Assembly: GCA_018398585.1 (NCBI GenBank)
Contig: JAGTTD010000006.1
Location: 6,398,501 to 6,462,500 of the forward strand
Origin: Simmondsia chinensis
Lineage: Eukaryota > Streptophyta > Magnoliopsida > Caryophyllales > Simmondsiaceae
Direction: 5' to 3'
DNA length: 64,000 bases
The translations under genes and the position numbers were made by a program. How positions within the stretch are numbered: the stretch's first letter is position 1; each line of letters opens with the position of its first letter. The notes beneath the pieces are model-generated. The model had not been told where the DNA came from. It made no database searches and worked only from the letters and a program-made list of their open reading frames with translations. Shown here piece by piece: positions 11,625 through 23,071 of this stretch.

Positions 11625-11888
11625 CTTATAGTCTTCAAATGTATAAATTTTACTTGTGACATACCTATATAATTTCGTTTTACCATAGGATTTACATTGT
11701 ACATTACCATAGGATTTACGTTGTATCCAGTGTACTGAAAATTGTCGGAAGGTTGTGATGTGTACGTAATAGGGTAATGAAAAATGTGTATATTTCCAGA
11801 CTGTTGTATATTCCTATAATGAAAGCTGTCAATGAATTGATTTGAAGTTGGTCCCAATTGTGTGTTCTAAGTGGTTGATGTGTTTTTC
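11625..11888. other. Transposase 3' flank between convergent genes
   Basis: AT-rich sequence after the transposase stop, with a short imperfect direct repeat (ACCATAGGATTTAC twice near 11680-11720). It is probably the 3' untranslated and termination region. The orientation of the palindromic units flips across this segment. Confidence 0.4.
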
Positions 11889-13410
11889 AAGTGTGTTACG
11901 ATGTATGTCGACATGCGTGGATGGTGTATCGCCACACGTATCAGCATCAAAGGTAAGTCATACACCACTAAGTAGTTGAAACACACTTGTAGAGGTTGAT
12001 TTCACACCATTAAGACTTGTCATACACTAAGTATGGTAAGTCATACACCACTAGGTAGTTAAAATACACTTGTACAAGTTGATTTCACACCATTAAGACT
12101 CATCATACACTAAGTATGGTAAGTCATATACCACTAAGTAGTTGAAACACACTTGTACAAGTTGATTTCACACCATTAAGGCTTGTCGTACACTAAGTAT
12201 GGTAAGTCATACACCACTAAGTAGTTGAAACACACTTGTACAAGTTGATTTCACACCATCAAGACTCATCATACACTAAGTATGGTAAGTCATACACCAC
12301 TAAGTAGTTGAAACACAATTGTACAAGTTGATTTCACACCATCAAGACTCATCATACACTAAGTATGGTAAGTCATACACCACTAAGTAGTTGAAACACA
12401 CTTGTACAAGTTGATTTCACACCATCAAGACTCATCATACACCACTAAGTAGTTGAAACACACTTGGACAAGTTGATTTCACACCATCAAGACTTATCAT
12501 ACACTAAGTATGGTAAGTCATACACCACTAAGTAGTTGAAACACACTTGTACAAGTTGATTTCACACCATCAAGACTCATCATACACTAAGTATGGTAAG
12601 TTATACACCACTAAGTAGTTGAAACACACTTGTACAAGTTGATTTCACACCATCAAGACTCATCATACACCACTAAGTAGTTAAAACACACTTATACAAG
12701 TTGATTTCACACCATTAAGACTCATCATACACTAAGTACGGTAAGTCATACACAACTAAGTAGTTGAAACACACTTGTACAAGTTGATTTTACACCATTA
12801 AGACTTGTCATACACTAAGTATGGTAAGTCATACACCACTAAGTAGTTGAAACACACTTGTACAAGTTGATTTCACACTATCAAGACTCATCATACACTA
12901 AGTATGGTAAGTCATACACCACTAAGTAGTTGAAACACACTTGTACAAGTTGATTTCACACCATCAAGACTCATCATACACCACTAAGTAGTTGAAACAC
13001 ACTTGTACAAGTTGATTTCACACCATTAAGACTCATCATACACTAAGTATGGTAAGTCATACACAACTAAGTAGTTGAAACACACTTGTACAAGTTGATT
13101 TCACACCATTAAGACTCATCATACACTATGTATGGTAAGTCATACACCACTAAGTAGTTGAACCACACTTGTACAAGTTGATTTCACACCATTAAGACTC
13201 ATCATACACTAAGTATGGTAAGTCATACACCACTAAGTAGTTGAAACACACTTGTACAAGTTGATTTCACACCATCAAGACTCATCATACACTAAGTATG
13301 GTAAGTCATACACCACTAAGTAGTTGAAACACACTTGTACAAGTTGATTTCACACCATCAAGACTCATCATACACCACTAAGTAATTGAAACACACTTGT
13401 ACAAGTTGAA
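11889..13410 (-). repeat. Palindromic array 3, homogeneous 83-bp tandem repeat
   Basis: About 17 units of 83 bp, read on the plus strand as AAGTCATACACCACTAAGTA, GTTGAAACACACTTGTACAA, GTTGATTTCACACCAT and CATCATACACTAAGTATGG. Some units lack the last part. Differences between units are few, so homogenisation or expansion is recent. The units are in the opposite orientation to arrays 1 and 2. The array lies between the two convergent genes. Confidence 0.9.
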
Positions 13411-13616
13411 GCCGTTTATTCCTTCCGTGTCTGTACAAGTGTACGGAAGTATACAGCCGCAATTTCCCCATCTGCTCTTGCGTGCATTGGGAGATGCTCA
13501 GTCCTTTGGTAAGCAAAAACTCTATGAACTTTACAACAAAAATTCCACAGTCTGACCTGCAGTTAATATTAATACAGATTTCACAGTCAGAAATTGTACA
13601 TCATTGCAAGTAATGA

Positions 13617-16600
13617 CTATTTTGCATCCACTTCATAACCAAAAGTCCAAATGAACAGAATAGTAAAATTGCATGAGAAGTAGATGTCATACCCCCCTTG
13701 TGGTGGACATTCATTCCGTTTGTAAGTTACCGAGAAAGGCTTGCCCTTGAACTGTATGAGGTCCTTTCGGACATCCCAAAAATTAACCAACGCTAGAGCA
13801 TGTGGAAGCAATTTTGCAATTGGTTCCACATGTTGTAATCTTGCTGCCCTGGATTTGGCGGCGTACAAGGAATCAAATACCTGTATCCGCCAATCATTAA
13901 GATGGATGGCAGCAAGGAACCAATGTTGATTAGGTTGATTAATGGGCATGTATATCCGATCCACGTTGTGGCAGCTGACCCCATACGTGGCATCCCCGGC
14001 AAGGAACTTAATGATCAACGAATCAAAGTCAGTAAAAGCTGACTCAAGCGGGATTCCACTGTTTTGAATCTGTTTTAGTAGGGGTCCAAATTGAGGAGCA
14101 ACAGTTGTGTCCGTGCATGTTGCCCTCTGGTCGAATTGCTCTGGCCACTGATATTTCTTCTCCAAAATGTAGTGCAGAATTACATCCATTTCCTGCGATT
14201 CAAAACTAATTAGTTGAGACAAGTTGATTTTACACACATAAATAAGTTCATTTTACACAGTTGAACCGTATGACTAATCATACACCACTCTTTATTCAAA
14301 ACACACTAACACAGGTTGATTTTACACCTTTAGCATCAACCATACACGGTGTATGACTAGTAATACAACACTTACTTAATACATAATAACATAAGTAGAT
14401 TTAACACAGGTTGATTTTACTTATTAGTTGACACACGGCAAAACTATCATGATGGGAAACATACCTCATCAGTAAGCCAGGCGTCCTCGTTTCTCAACCG
14501 ATACCAAAATTGACCCGTCGTCACAGTCAAAACAGAGAAATCCATTCGTTGATCATTAGGTAACGGAAAGGGGGTCTTCAAATCTCTGTAATATACAACA
14601 CCAAGCACGATATATAAGCATACCATAAGAAAGATGATTTCAGACCACTGTAACAGTAATTATTTGAAAAACGAGCAAAAGTTGATTTTATGCCATTAAA
14701 ACCTATCATACATTGTGTATGACAAGTCTTTTAACACTAATTTCTTGTAATAAACCTGAATAATCTCATTTTAAACCACTAAAACGAGTCATACCCAGTG
14801 TATGATTCGATTTCAGACCACTGTAACAGTAATTACATAAAAATAACTGCAAAAGTTGATTTTATGCCATTAAAACCTATCATACATTGTGTATGCCAAG
14901 TCATTTACCACTAATTGCTTAAAATACACCTGAATCGAATCATTTTACACCATTAAAACGCATCATACCCAGTGTATGATTCGATTTCAGACCACTGTAA
15001 CAGTAATTACATAAAAAAACTGCAAACGTTGATTTTATGCCATTAAAACCTATCATACATTGTGTATGCCAAGTCATTTACCACTAATTGCTTAAAATAC
15101 ACCTGAATCGAATCATTTTACACCATTAAAACGCATCATACCCAGTGTAGGATTCAATTTCAGACCACTGTACCCCTAATTACTTGAATAAAACAACTAC
15201 AGTTGATTTTATGCCATTATAACCTATCATATATTGTGTATGACAAATCATTTACGACTAATTAATTAAAATACACCTGAATAAGTTCACTTGATACCAT
15301 GATAGTGCATCATACACAGTGTATGATTTTCTTTCAGACACCACTAATTACTTGAAACACACCTAAGAAAGATGCATTCTAGAAACTTTTACATACAAAT
15401 TATCAAAAAGCATCGTGCAAAATCACACTCACTTAGCGACCGTTGCGTGGAAACTTTTGTAAAAATCTTCAAAATCTTCTATGTCTTTGTCGGAGGGAGG
15501 CTGGAATGGATTGAAGGGCAGAACTGGCTCCGGTCCAGGATGGGTAATTTTTGCCCGTTTGCTCTTACCCTCCGCAGTCCATTCCTCACCTTTGTACTTG
15601 GGGTTTGGCTTGGGGTCCCTCCTCTCTTGCCCCAAACTACACACTGTCTCGGACAATGTCAACAAGTTTTCAACGCCTTCGACATGCGGTGACGATGGTT
15701 CCTTGAAGACATTTTCCTCGGCCCTAGATGGCATAGCACATAGCAAAAGTCAATAAGCATCAACATGCATGAAAACATAACAAATTGGGACACTAACAAG
15801 GAATCTAGTGTCTTACCCAGTACGTACAGGAGAAACTATTATGGCTTGCTCAATCGGGGATGGATGAGCGGAAGTCGATGAACATAAGTGCGGCGATGCG
15901 GCCTGCGCTTGACGGTCTGAGAGCAGCTCCTTAATCAGTGCATCCTGTGCCTCAAACCGTCGTTCGTACATTTGCAGCATTCGCTGGTGCGCTTCAAGCT
16001 GCATCCGTACCATTTTGCACCTCTTTATCCATCGCTTCGAGTCTCTCCATAACCTGCAATAAGTCCTCCAAATTAGCATAATCAGCAAATTTGAATAATG
16101 TAGTATCCACACGGATAAAAATACGATTAAATAAACACAAAATAATTTATCATACCGATTGGTCCGCCGAATTGGTTGACGTAGGATACGGGTCCTCCCT
16201 GGATGCCGGCAACGGAGGTTGAGTTGCCAATGGTTGTGGCTCCTCACCAAGCTCTGCTGGCATTGCCATAACAGGAGATTGAAACCCCTCCTCAGCATCC
16301 TCAGCATAGGGAATGCCTTGTAGATTAGGCTGACCGGCTTCCGCACTCGTCAGTCTAATCGGTTCGGCATTCAATTGCTGATCAAAGGAAGATACATCAT
16401 ATACACGTTAGTAAAATTACAAAACACACTTCTAACCCAAAATATATGAAACATACAGTAGTAAAACAATAACAACATAGTGTATTTATTACCTGATCAA
16501 ATACCGTTGAGAGCAGAGCGGAGTACGGAGCCTTAACGGACATCTTCCAGTTAAGGATCCGCCCAAGAGACTGGTCGCCAACCCTCACCGCCCCAACCTT

Positions 16601-17434
16601 GGCAAGTTCTGGAAGGGTTTCCAGGGCAAATATGGAAACCACATCGTAGAACCCGTGGACGGAGTAGGTATTCTCCAAACCGTGGTGCATTCTTGCAGCG
16701 AAATCCTTGAGCTTCCGCACCAAGAATTTCCAGCTCAAGGATCCCCATGCAACACGATTGAAAGAGTCCACATCGTCCACGAGGGCCAGGATGTTCGGGT
16801 CAATGCCCGTTCGCTTGCGTTTGGCGAACAGTAGAACCTCGACCAGGTACGCAACAGCAAGCTTAACCTGGTCCTCCATGATGGAGCAGCTTCTGCATGC
16901 ATCAAAAAGCTGCTGCCTAGTCATCCTCCCCCTCATGCTATACTTGGCAACCAACCTGTTGGGACCACCGCGTATATCTTCCACACCGGCATATCTCAAG
17001 CCGGTGAGAATGCAAAACTCCCTCCTCCCAAGGTGCACTACCTTCCCACCAAATAAGAATGATAACTCCTCGGGATTGGGGTTGGCCACCTGGTGGAGAA
17101 GGACAAGGTGAATGAGACTATGCCAGAAGCTGACATTGGTCTCACTCAGCCCAAGCAGATGCCCGACATTGTATTGTGAGGCAAGGGCAAGCTGTAATGT
17201 AAAACACTTTTAGTTAATATGGTATCATAAATGTCATTGTCAAAAGTCAACATAATTAAAATGGATACAGTGTCAAACATTGGCTTCGTCGTCCTTCAAG
17301 ATTTCCTTTATCTCCGTGACAACCTTGGTTGACAAACCTATTTGGTTGATTTGGAGGAATTTTCAGAAACCCCTCGGGAAAATGTAATCAACCTCAACGG
17401 CAGGACGGCTGTTCCTACGTGTGTAAAATGCCAT
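13617..17434 (-). pseudogene. DUF1985 plus ULP1-like cysteine protease gene of the MULE, damaged
   Basis: Plant KaM/ULP genes carried by Kaonashi MULEs join an N-terminal DUF1985 to a C48 (SUMO-protease-like) domain. Exons read on the minus strand: about 17434-17285 (start ATG, in-frame TGA at 17363-17365), 16493-17191 (DUF1985: RREFCILTGLRYAG), about 16158-16385, about 15813-16040 (coiled coil around ERRFEAQDALIKELL, frameshifted), about 15429-15746, about 14466-14587 (RLRNEDAWLTDE) and about 13617-14190. The last has the ULP1 core with NQHWFLAAI (catalytic His) and VFDSL (catalytic Asp). The expected QxxxxDCG with the catalytic Cys is not found; CPPQGGYD runs into unrelated sequence. It is very likely inactive. 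The biological role of these captured proteases is not established. Confidence 0.78.
14230..15370 (-). repeat. Palindromic array 4, inside introns of the ULP-like gene
   Basis: About six to seven units of the same class as array 6 (ATCATACCCAGTGTATGATTCG, then TTTTATGCCATTAAAACCTATC). They are split by the exon at 14466-14587. The orientation is that of the right half of the element. Repeat units therefore sit within transcribed introns. Confidence 0.75.
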
Positions 17435-17439
17435 CTGAA

Positions 17440-17860
17440 ATAAAAGCAATACACCATTAACTGAACACAAACAGACACACTTTGGTTCTACACCATTGAA
17501 ACAAATCATACAGAGTGTATGATTGATTATACACTACCACTAATTACTTATAATACACAAACACAAGTTGGTTATACACCATTAAAATCAATCCTACACA
17601 CTGTATGGTTGCTCATATGAAACATGCAGAAGTTCATTATACCACAAAGGTCAATTTTACGTGAAAAAAAACCACAAAACATGCAGAAGATCATTTTACA
17701 CAAATAAAAAACACTAATCACAAAGCCACTAACACCAAAACCCTAAACCCTAACAAATACTATGCACTATGTTCAGGAAATGGTACGAAACAAACGGATA
17801 TTATACATTGGAGCACCAAAACCCTAAACCGTACAAAAATAACTCTTACTCACTTTCGAA
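17440..17860 (-). repeat. Palindromic array 5 and 5' flank of the ULP-like gene
   Basis: Two to three units at 17470-17640 (CATACAGAGTGTATGATTG and TACACCATTAAAATCAATCC) resemble array 2 in inverse orientation. Beyond them, AT-rich sequence contains short AAACCCTAAACCCTAA runs near 17740 and 17820. This is the presumed leader of the ULP-like gene. Confidence 0.6.
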
Positions 17861-17869
17861 AATGGTGAT

Positions 17870-18208
17870 TAAAGACTGGAGCAGCTATAGATCAAGGATG
17901 AAGGTGTGAAAACAGAGGTCAGACCCACGGGAACGACAATCGCAGCTGAAGTAGAGGAGAAAGAGGATGAACAAATTCGGAAAGAGGAGAGAGAAAATGA
18001 ACGGGTGAGAGAAAGAGGAGAGTGACTGGTGGCTTGTAAAACAAGTTGCTTATGGGGAAGACAGAAAGGCGGGAAGGGGTTTTACAGCTGTAAGTAAATG
18101 AGGCGAGAGCAGGGGTACGGATGGCATTAAATGAGGAGAGAGAAAGGGGACGGGTTGGGGGGGGGGGGGTGAATGGGAGGGCCTTTTTGAAGGGAAATTG
18201 TACGGTTA
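17870..18208 (-). repeat. Internal copy of the element's terminal module, right
   Basis: This is the inverse counterpart of 6891-7330: CATTAAATGAGGAGAGAGAA, GGGGACGGG, a poly-G tract, GGGAGGGCCTTTTTGAAG, then GGGAAATTGTACGGTTA at 18192-18208, which resembles the outer terminus GGGAAATCGTACGGATT. The purine-rich part probably contains the promoter and leader of the ULP-like gene on the minus strand. Confidence 0.65.
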
Positions 18209-18239
18209 TACTCAAAATGTATATTTTTTTTCCAAATAC

Positions 18240-21200
18240 ACATCCCAAAAATACACAAATAAACGCTGATTTTACACAAATATTACCCATCATACACCGT
18301 GTATGAAGTGCATCATACACCAATAAAACTTGAAATACACGTATATAAGCAGATTTCAGACCACTGTACCCTTAAATAAATGGAAAAACCTGCAAAAGTT
18401 GATTTTATGCTATTAAAACCTATCATACATTGTGTATGATAAGATCTTTACCGCTAATTACTTCAACTATACCTAAATAAGGTCATTTTACACTATTAAA
18501 ATGAATCATACCCAGTGTATGATTCGATTTCAGACCACTGTACCCCTAATTACTTGAAAAAAAACAGCAAAAGTTAATTTTTTGCTATTATAACCTATCA
18601 TACATTGTGTATGATAAGTCATTTACAACTAATTACTTTAAAAACACCTGAATAAGTTCCTTTTACACCATTAAAACGTATCATACCCATTGTATGATTC
18701 GATTTCATCCCACTGTAACAGTAATTAGTTGAAAAAACCAGTAAAAGTTGATTTTATGCCATTAAAACCTATCATATATTGTGTATGACAAGTCATTTAC
18801 CATTAATTTCTTGTAATACACCTGCATAAGCTCATTTTACACCATTAAAAACGAATCATACCCAGTGTATGATTCGATTTCAGACCCCTGTACCCCTAAT
18901 AACTTAAAAAAAAACAGCAAAAGTTGATTTTATGCCAATAAAACCTATCATACATTGTGCATGACAAGCTCTTTACCGCTAATTACTTCTAATATACCTG
19001 AATAAGGTCACTTTACACCACTATAAAGCATCATACCCAGTTTATGATTCGATTCCAGACCACTGTACCCCTAATTACTTGAAAAAAAACAGCAAAAGTT
19101 GATTTTATGCCATTACAACCTATCATACATTGGGTATGATACGTTATTTACCACTAATTGTTTGGAACTAAACCTGAATAAGCTCATTTCAAACCATTAA
19201 AACGAATCATACCCAGTGTATGATTCAATTTCAGACCACTTACCCCTAATTACTTGAAAAAACAGCAAAAGTTGATTTTTTGCCATTATAACGTATCATA
19301 CATTGTGTATGAGAAGTCATTTACAACTAATTCCTTGAAACAAACCTGAATAAGTTTATTTTACACCATTAAAACGCATCATACCCAGTGCATGATTCGA
19401 TTTCATCCCACTGTAACAGTAAATAGTTGAAAAAACCAGTAAAAGTTGATTTTATGCCATTAAACCTATCATACGTTGTGTATTACAAGTCATTTACCAC
19501 TAATTTCTTGTAATACACCTGAATAAGCTCATTTTAAACCATTAAAACGAATCATACCCAGTGTATGATTCGATTTCAGACCACTTACCCCTAATTACTT
19601 GAAAAAAACAGCAAAAGTTAATTTTATGCCATTAACACCTATAATAATTTGTGTATGATAAGTGATTTACAACTAATTGCTTGAAATAAACCTGAATAAG
19701 TTCATTTTACACCATTAAAATACATCATACCCATTGTATGATTCGATTCAGCCCTCTGTAACAGTAATTAGAAGTAAAAACCAGTAAAAGTTGATTTGTT
19801 GACATTATAACCTATCATACATTGTGTATGATAAGTCATTTACAACTAATTGCTTGAAAAACACCTGAGTAAGTTCATTTTACAACATTAAAATGTATCA
19901 TACCCATTGTATGATTCGATTTCATCCCACTGTAACAGTAATTAGTTGAAAAAACCAGTAAAAGTTGATTTTATGCCATTATAACCTATCATACATTGTG
20001 TATGACAAGTCATTTACCACTAATTTCTTATAATAAACCTGAATAAGTTTATTTTAAACCATTAAAATGAATCATACCTAGTGTATGATACGATTTCAGA
20101 CCACTTACCCCTAATTACTTGAAAAAAATAGCAAAAGTTAATTTTATGCCATTAACACCTATAATAATTTGTGTATGATAAGTGATTTACAACTAATTGC
20201 TTGAAATAAACCTGAATAAGTTCATTTTACACCATTAAAACACATCATACCCATTGTATGATTCGATTCAGCCCTCTGTAACAGTAATTAAAAGTAAAAA
20301 CCAGTAAAAGTTGATTTTTTGACATTATAACCTATCCTACATTGTGTATGATAAGTCATTTACAACTAATTGCTTGAAAAGAACCTGAATAAGTTCATTT
20401 TACACCATTAAAATGTATCATACCCATTGTATGATTCGATTTTATCCCACTGTAACAGTAATTAGTTGAAAAAAACAGCAAAAGTTGATTTTATGCCATT
20501 ATAACCTATCATACATTGTGTATGACAAGTCATTTACCACTAATTTCTTGTAATACACCTGAATAAGTTCATTTTACACCATTAAAACGCATCATACCTA
20601 GTGTATGATTCGATTTCATCCCACTGTACGTCTAATTACTTGAAAAAAAACAGCAACAGTTGATTTCATGCGATTATAACCTATCATACATTGTGTATGA
20701 TAAGTCATTTACCACTAATTGTTTTAATAAAACCTGAAAAGGTTCATTTTAGACCATTTCAGAGTATCATACCCATTGTATGATTAGATTTCAACCCACT
20801 GTAACAGTAATTACTTGAAAAAAAAAGCAAAAGTTGATTTTTTGCCATTATAACCTATCATACGTTGTGTATGACAAGGCATTTACCACTAATTGCTTGA
20901 ACTACACCTGAATAAGTTCATTTTACACCATTTTAACTCATCATACCCATTGTATGATTCGATTTCAGCCCACTGTAACAGTAATTACTTGAAAAAAATA
21001 GCAAAAGTTGATTTTATGCCATTATAACCTATCGTACATTGTGTATGACAAGTCATTTACCACTAATTGCTTGGAATACACCTGAATAAGTTCATTTTAC
21101 ACCATTAAAACGCATCATACCCAGTGTATGATTCGATTTCATCCAACTGTACGTCTAATTACTTGAAACAAAAAGCAAAAGTTAATTTTATGCCATTATA

Positions 21201-21310
21201 ACCTATCATACATTGTGTATGATAAGTCTTTTACCACTAATTTCTTCTGATACACCTGAATAAGCTCATTTTACACCATTAAAAGGAATTATACCCAGTG
21301 TATGATTTTA
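18240..21310 (-). repeat. Palindromic subterminal array 6 (about 172-bp units)
   Basis: About 18 dimeric units, the inverse of array 1: TACACCATTAAAACG, ATCATACCCAGTGTATGATT, ATTTTATGCCATTATAACC and TATCATACATTGTGTATGA. It is longer than array 1 (about 3.07 kb against 2.47 kb), so unit number has changed independently at the two ends. Confidence 0.85.
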
Positions 21311-21319
21311 TTAATTACT

Positions 21320-21629
21320 TCAAGCACGCCTAAACAAGGTCTGGAAGGAAAGAAGAAGAAAGGGCAAATTTGGAAATTATATTTTTTTTTGGACAAAAAA
21401 AAAATTCGAAAGGAAAAAAAAAAATGAAGAAAAGGAGAGTGAAAGGTCAAAAAAGTATACTTTTACCTGCCTTGCATTAAATGAGGAGAGAGAAAGAGAG
21501 AGAAAGAGAGGGGACGGATGGGGGGGGGTGAGGTGGGAGGGCATTTTTGTCCAAAAAAGTCTATTTATGGTTAAAGGGATCTAAAAAACATTAAGGGGGG
21601 GCTTGGGGGTCCAATCCGTACGATTTCCC
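21320..21629 (-). repeat. Right terminal inverted repeat of the giant MULE, unique part
   Basis: This is the mirror of 3992-4310, ending AATCCGTACGATTTCCC at 21629. Small differences from the left copy lie mainly in the homopolymer and CT-repeat tracts. Confidence 0.85.
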
Positions 21630-21638
21630 AAAAACAAT

Positions 21639-22606
21639 AGAATCTTCTCTTTCTCTTTTTCCTTTTTTTTATTTTTTTATTTTTTTAATAACACTTAGAA
21701 TCTTCTCATTGAACTTCTCTGTTATAAGGAAACATCATTTACATGTAAAAGAAATGAAATTAAAATACAATCATACTCCCTCGTAATCCTATGTGATAAA
21801 GGACTCCTAATAATAACTACTAATACGACGAATAAAAATATAAATAACTAGAATAAAAAAGATTCTAGACAAAGTCAAAACTTAGATGAAATCAAAGCTC
21901 ATCTGAGTCAAAACTATTCTAGGATCTCTATCAGCTTCGCTATCTATATAGATACAACAAGAATACAGTAGCACTCTTGGCTAAGGAATCACTCTTCGAA
22001 AGCGCTGCTCTTCGCCAATGTATAGAAAGGGTTTGGCCGTATCAGTCTCATAACATTTTTTTTTTCCTGATAATTTGAAAATGGCGAGTCAAGTATACTT
22101 CACCAAACAAAGTATACGACCTGATCAGTCTCAGAACATGCATCATTATACAGGTGTAACGACCAGTCCTCGATCACATGAACGCTTTAATGGAACAGAC
22201 TGCAAGGGGGTTACGATTCCGATGAGATAGCTCTTGTTTCTTGAGCAAAGTAACAATCACTAATTGGCAGTTGGTACAAGCCTGGAAAACTCATGCCTAT
22301 TTGACCAAGTTGCGATAAAAAAACCGTTCTCTTGACGAACAATTTTTGTATAAGCACTTTTGTAAAGAGTGCAATCAATATACCTAAAAAGTTTAGTTTT
22401 TACCGTTGTTTCTGCTTAAAAGGAGAAGCAAAACTTTCCTACTTCTATTTAAAAGCAGAAAAATAACTGCTGCTTCTATTTTAAAAACATTTTTCTTTCT
22501 AAACCAATCATTTTTAAAATAAAAAAGAATTCCTTTTTTGAGGAAAAAAGTAGTTCTTTTCTTTTTTTTCCAAAAAGAAGCTTCGTCAAACAAACTTTTA
22601 CTAGTC
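21639..22606. other. Downstream flank of the helicase gene, probable 3' UTR and MITE-like sequence
   Basis: This AT-rich region lies between the MULE and the helicase stop codon. The part nearest the stop contains inverted, AGCAGAAG/CTTCTGCT-type sequence at about 22400-22600 (TTTCTGCTTAAAAGGAGAAG, AAAAGCAGAAAAA, TGCTGCTTCTATTTTAAAAA). This looks like a hAT-type MITE that may form part of the 3' UTR. No coding sequence is visible. Confidence 0.35.
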
Positions 22607-23071
22607 TTATGCTCTTTTTCCTTGTTTCTTCTTACTCTTCTTCATAAACAATGATAAATGCTCAATATCTCCTTTAAACGAAGGCGTATCACCAGTCAAC
22701 CACTGTATAGCTTCAGCAGCAGCATCTTTTTCAGCTTGTTTCTTGCTATTACTTGGTTGACCCACAAACTCCAACTCATTAAAAATAACGGTAGAACGAA
22801 ACTGATTGTTCTTCAGTTGTCGAGTCTTGTAGACAGGCGCCTCGTGTCCTGCACGTGCAAGCAGCGTTTGCAATTGGCTCTTCGAATTCTCAGCCCCATC
22901 TTTTGCATTATTAGCTTTTGGGGTGGATGTTTGCTTTGTTGTCTTTTTCGAGGGCGTTGGTAACCGGCGTCCAAAGACGAATCTACCTTCACATTGGTCT
23001 TCAGAGACTAGCAGTCTTACGGCAGATACAAGGTCCTCGTGGGCGTGGATGTCTAACTTGGGATCCAATAG
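22607..23071 (-). CDS. Helicase exon 19 (dsRNA-binding domain, stop)
   Basis: Encodes [20 protein letters not shown], a basic linker, and a dsRBD ([19 protein letters not shown], then [20 protein letters not shown] and AAEAIQWL). It ends in a basic [11 protein letters not shown] tail and the stop codon at 22607-22609. Confidence 0.95.
   Translation of the reverse strand, partial: LLDPKLDIHAHEDLVSAVRLLVSEDQCEGRFVFGRRLPTPSKKTTKQTSTPKANNAKDGAENSKSQLQTLLARAGHEAPVYKTRQLKNNQFRSTVIFNELEFVGQPSNSKKQAEKDAAAEAIQWLTGDTPSFKGDIEHLSLFMKKSKKKQGKRA

Larger units (their letters stand above)
3992..21629. mobile_element. Giant Kaonashi-type Mutator-like element (about 17.6 kb)
   Basis: The left end reads GGGAAATCGTACGGATTGG and the right end is its exact reverse complement. 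Inverted identity then continues for about 320 bp (CCCCCAAGCCCCCCCTTAATG..., CT-rich tract, CTCATTTAATGCAAGGCAGG, T-rich tract, TTGTTTAGGCGTGCT). Flanking 9-mers are AAAAAAAAT (3983-3991) and AAAAACAAT (21630-21638), a 9-bp duplication with one mismatch, as expected for Mutator elements. Inside are a MuDR-type transposase gene (8936-11624, plus) and a DUF1985/ULP1-like gene (13617-17434, minus), the cargo of Kaonashi MULEs in plants. Both genes are damaged. All remaining space is tandem arrays of a palindromic unit. The conserved ends suggest fairly recent insertion although the genes no longer look functional. Confidence 0.88.

Noticed and set aside
11889..13410. CRISPR-like regular array
   Set aside because: Units are contiguous 83-bp tandem repeats without unique spacers, in plant nuclear DNA within a MULE.
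17735..17835. Telomere-like AAACCCTAAACCCTAA
   Set aside because: Only two to three units at each place; too short to call an interstitial telomere tract, and such words are common in plant leaders.
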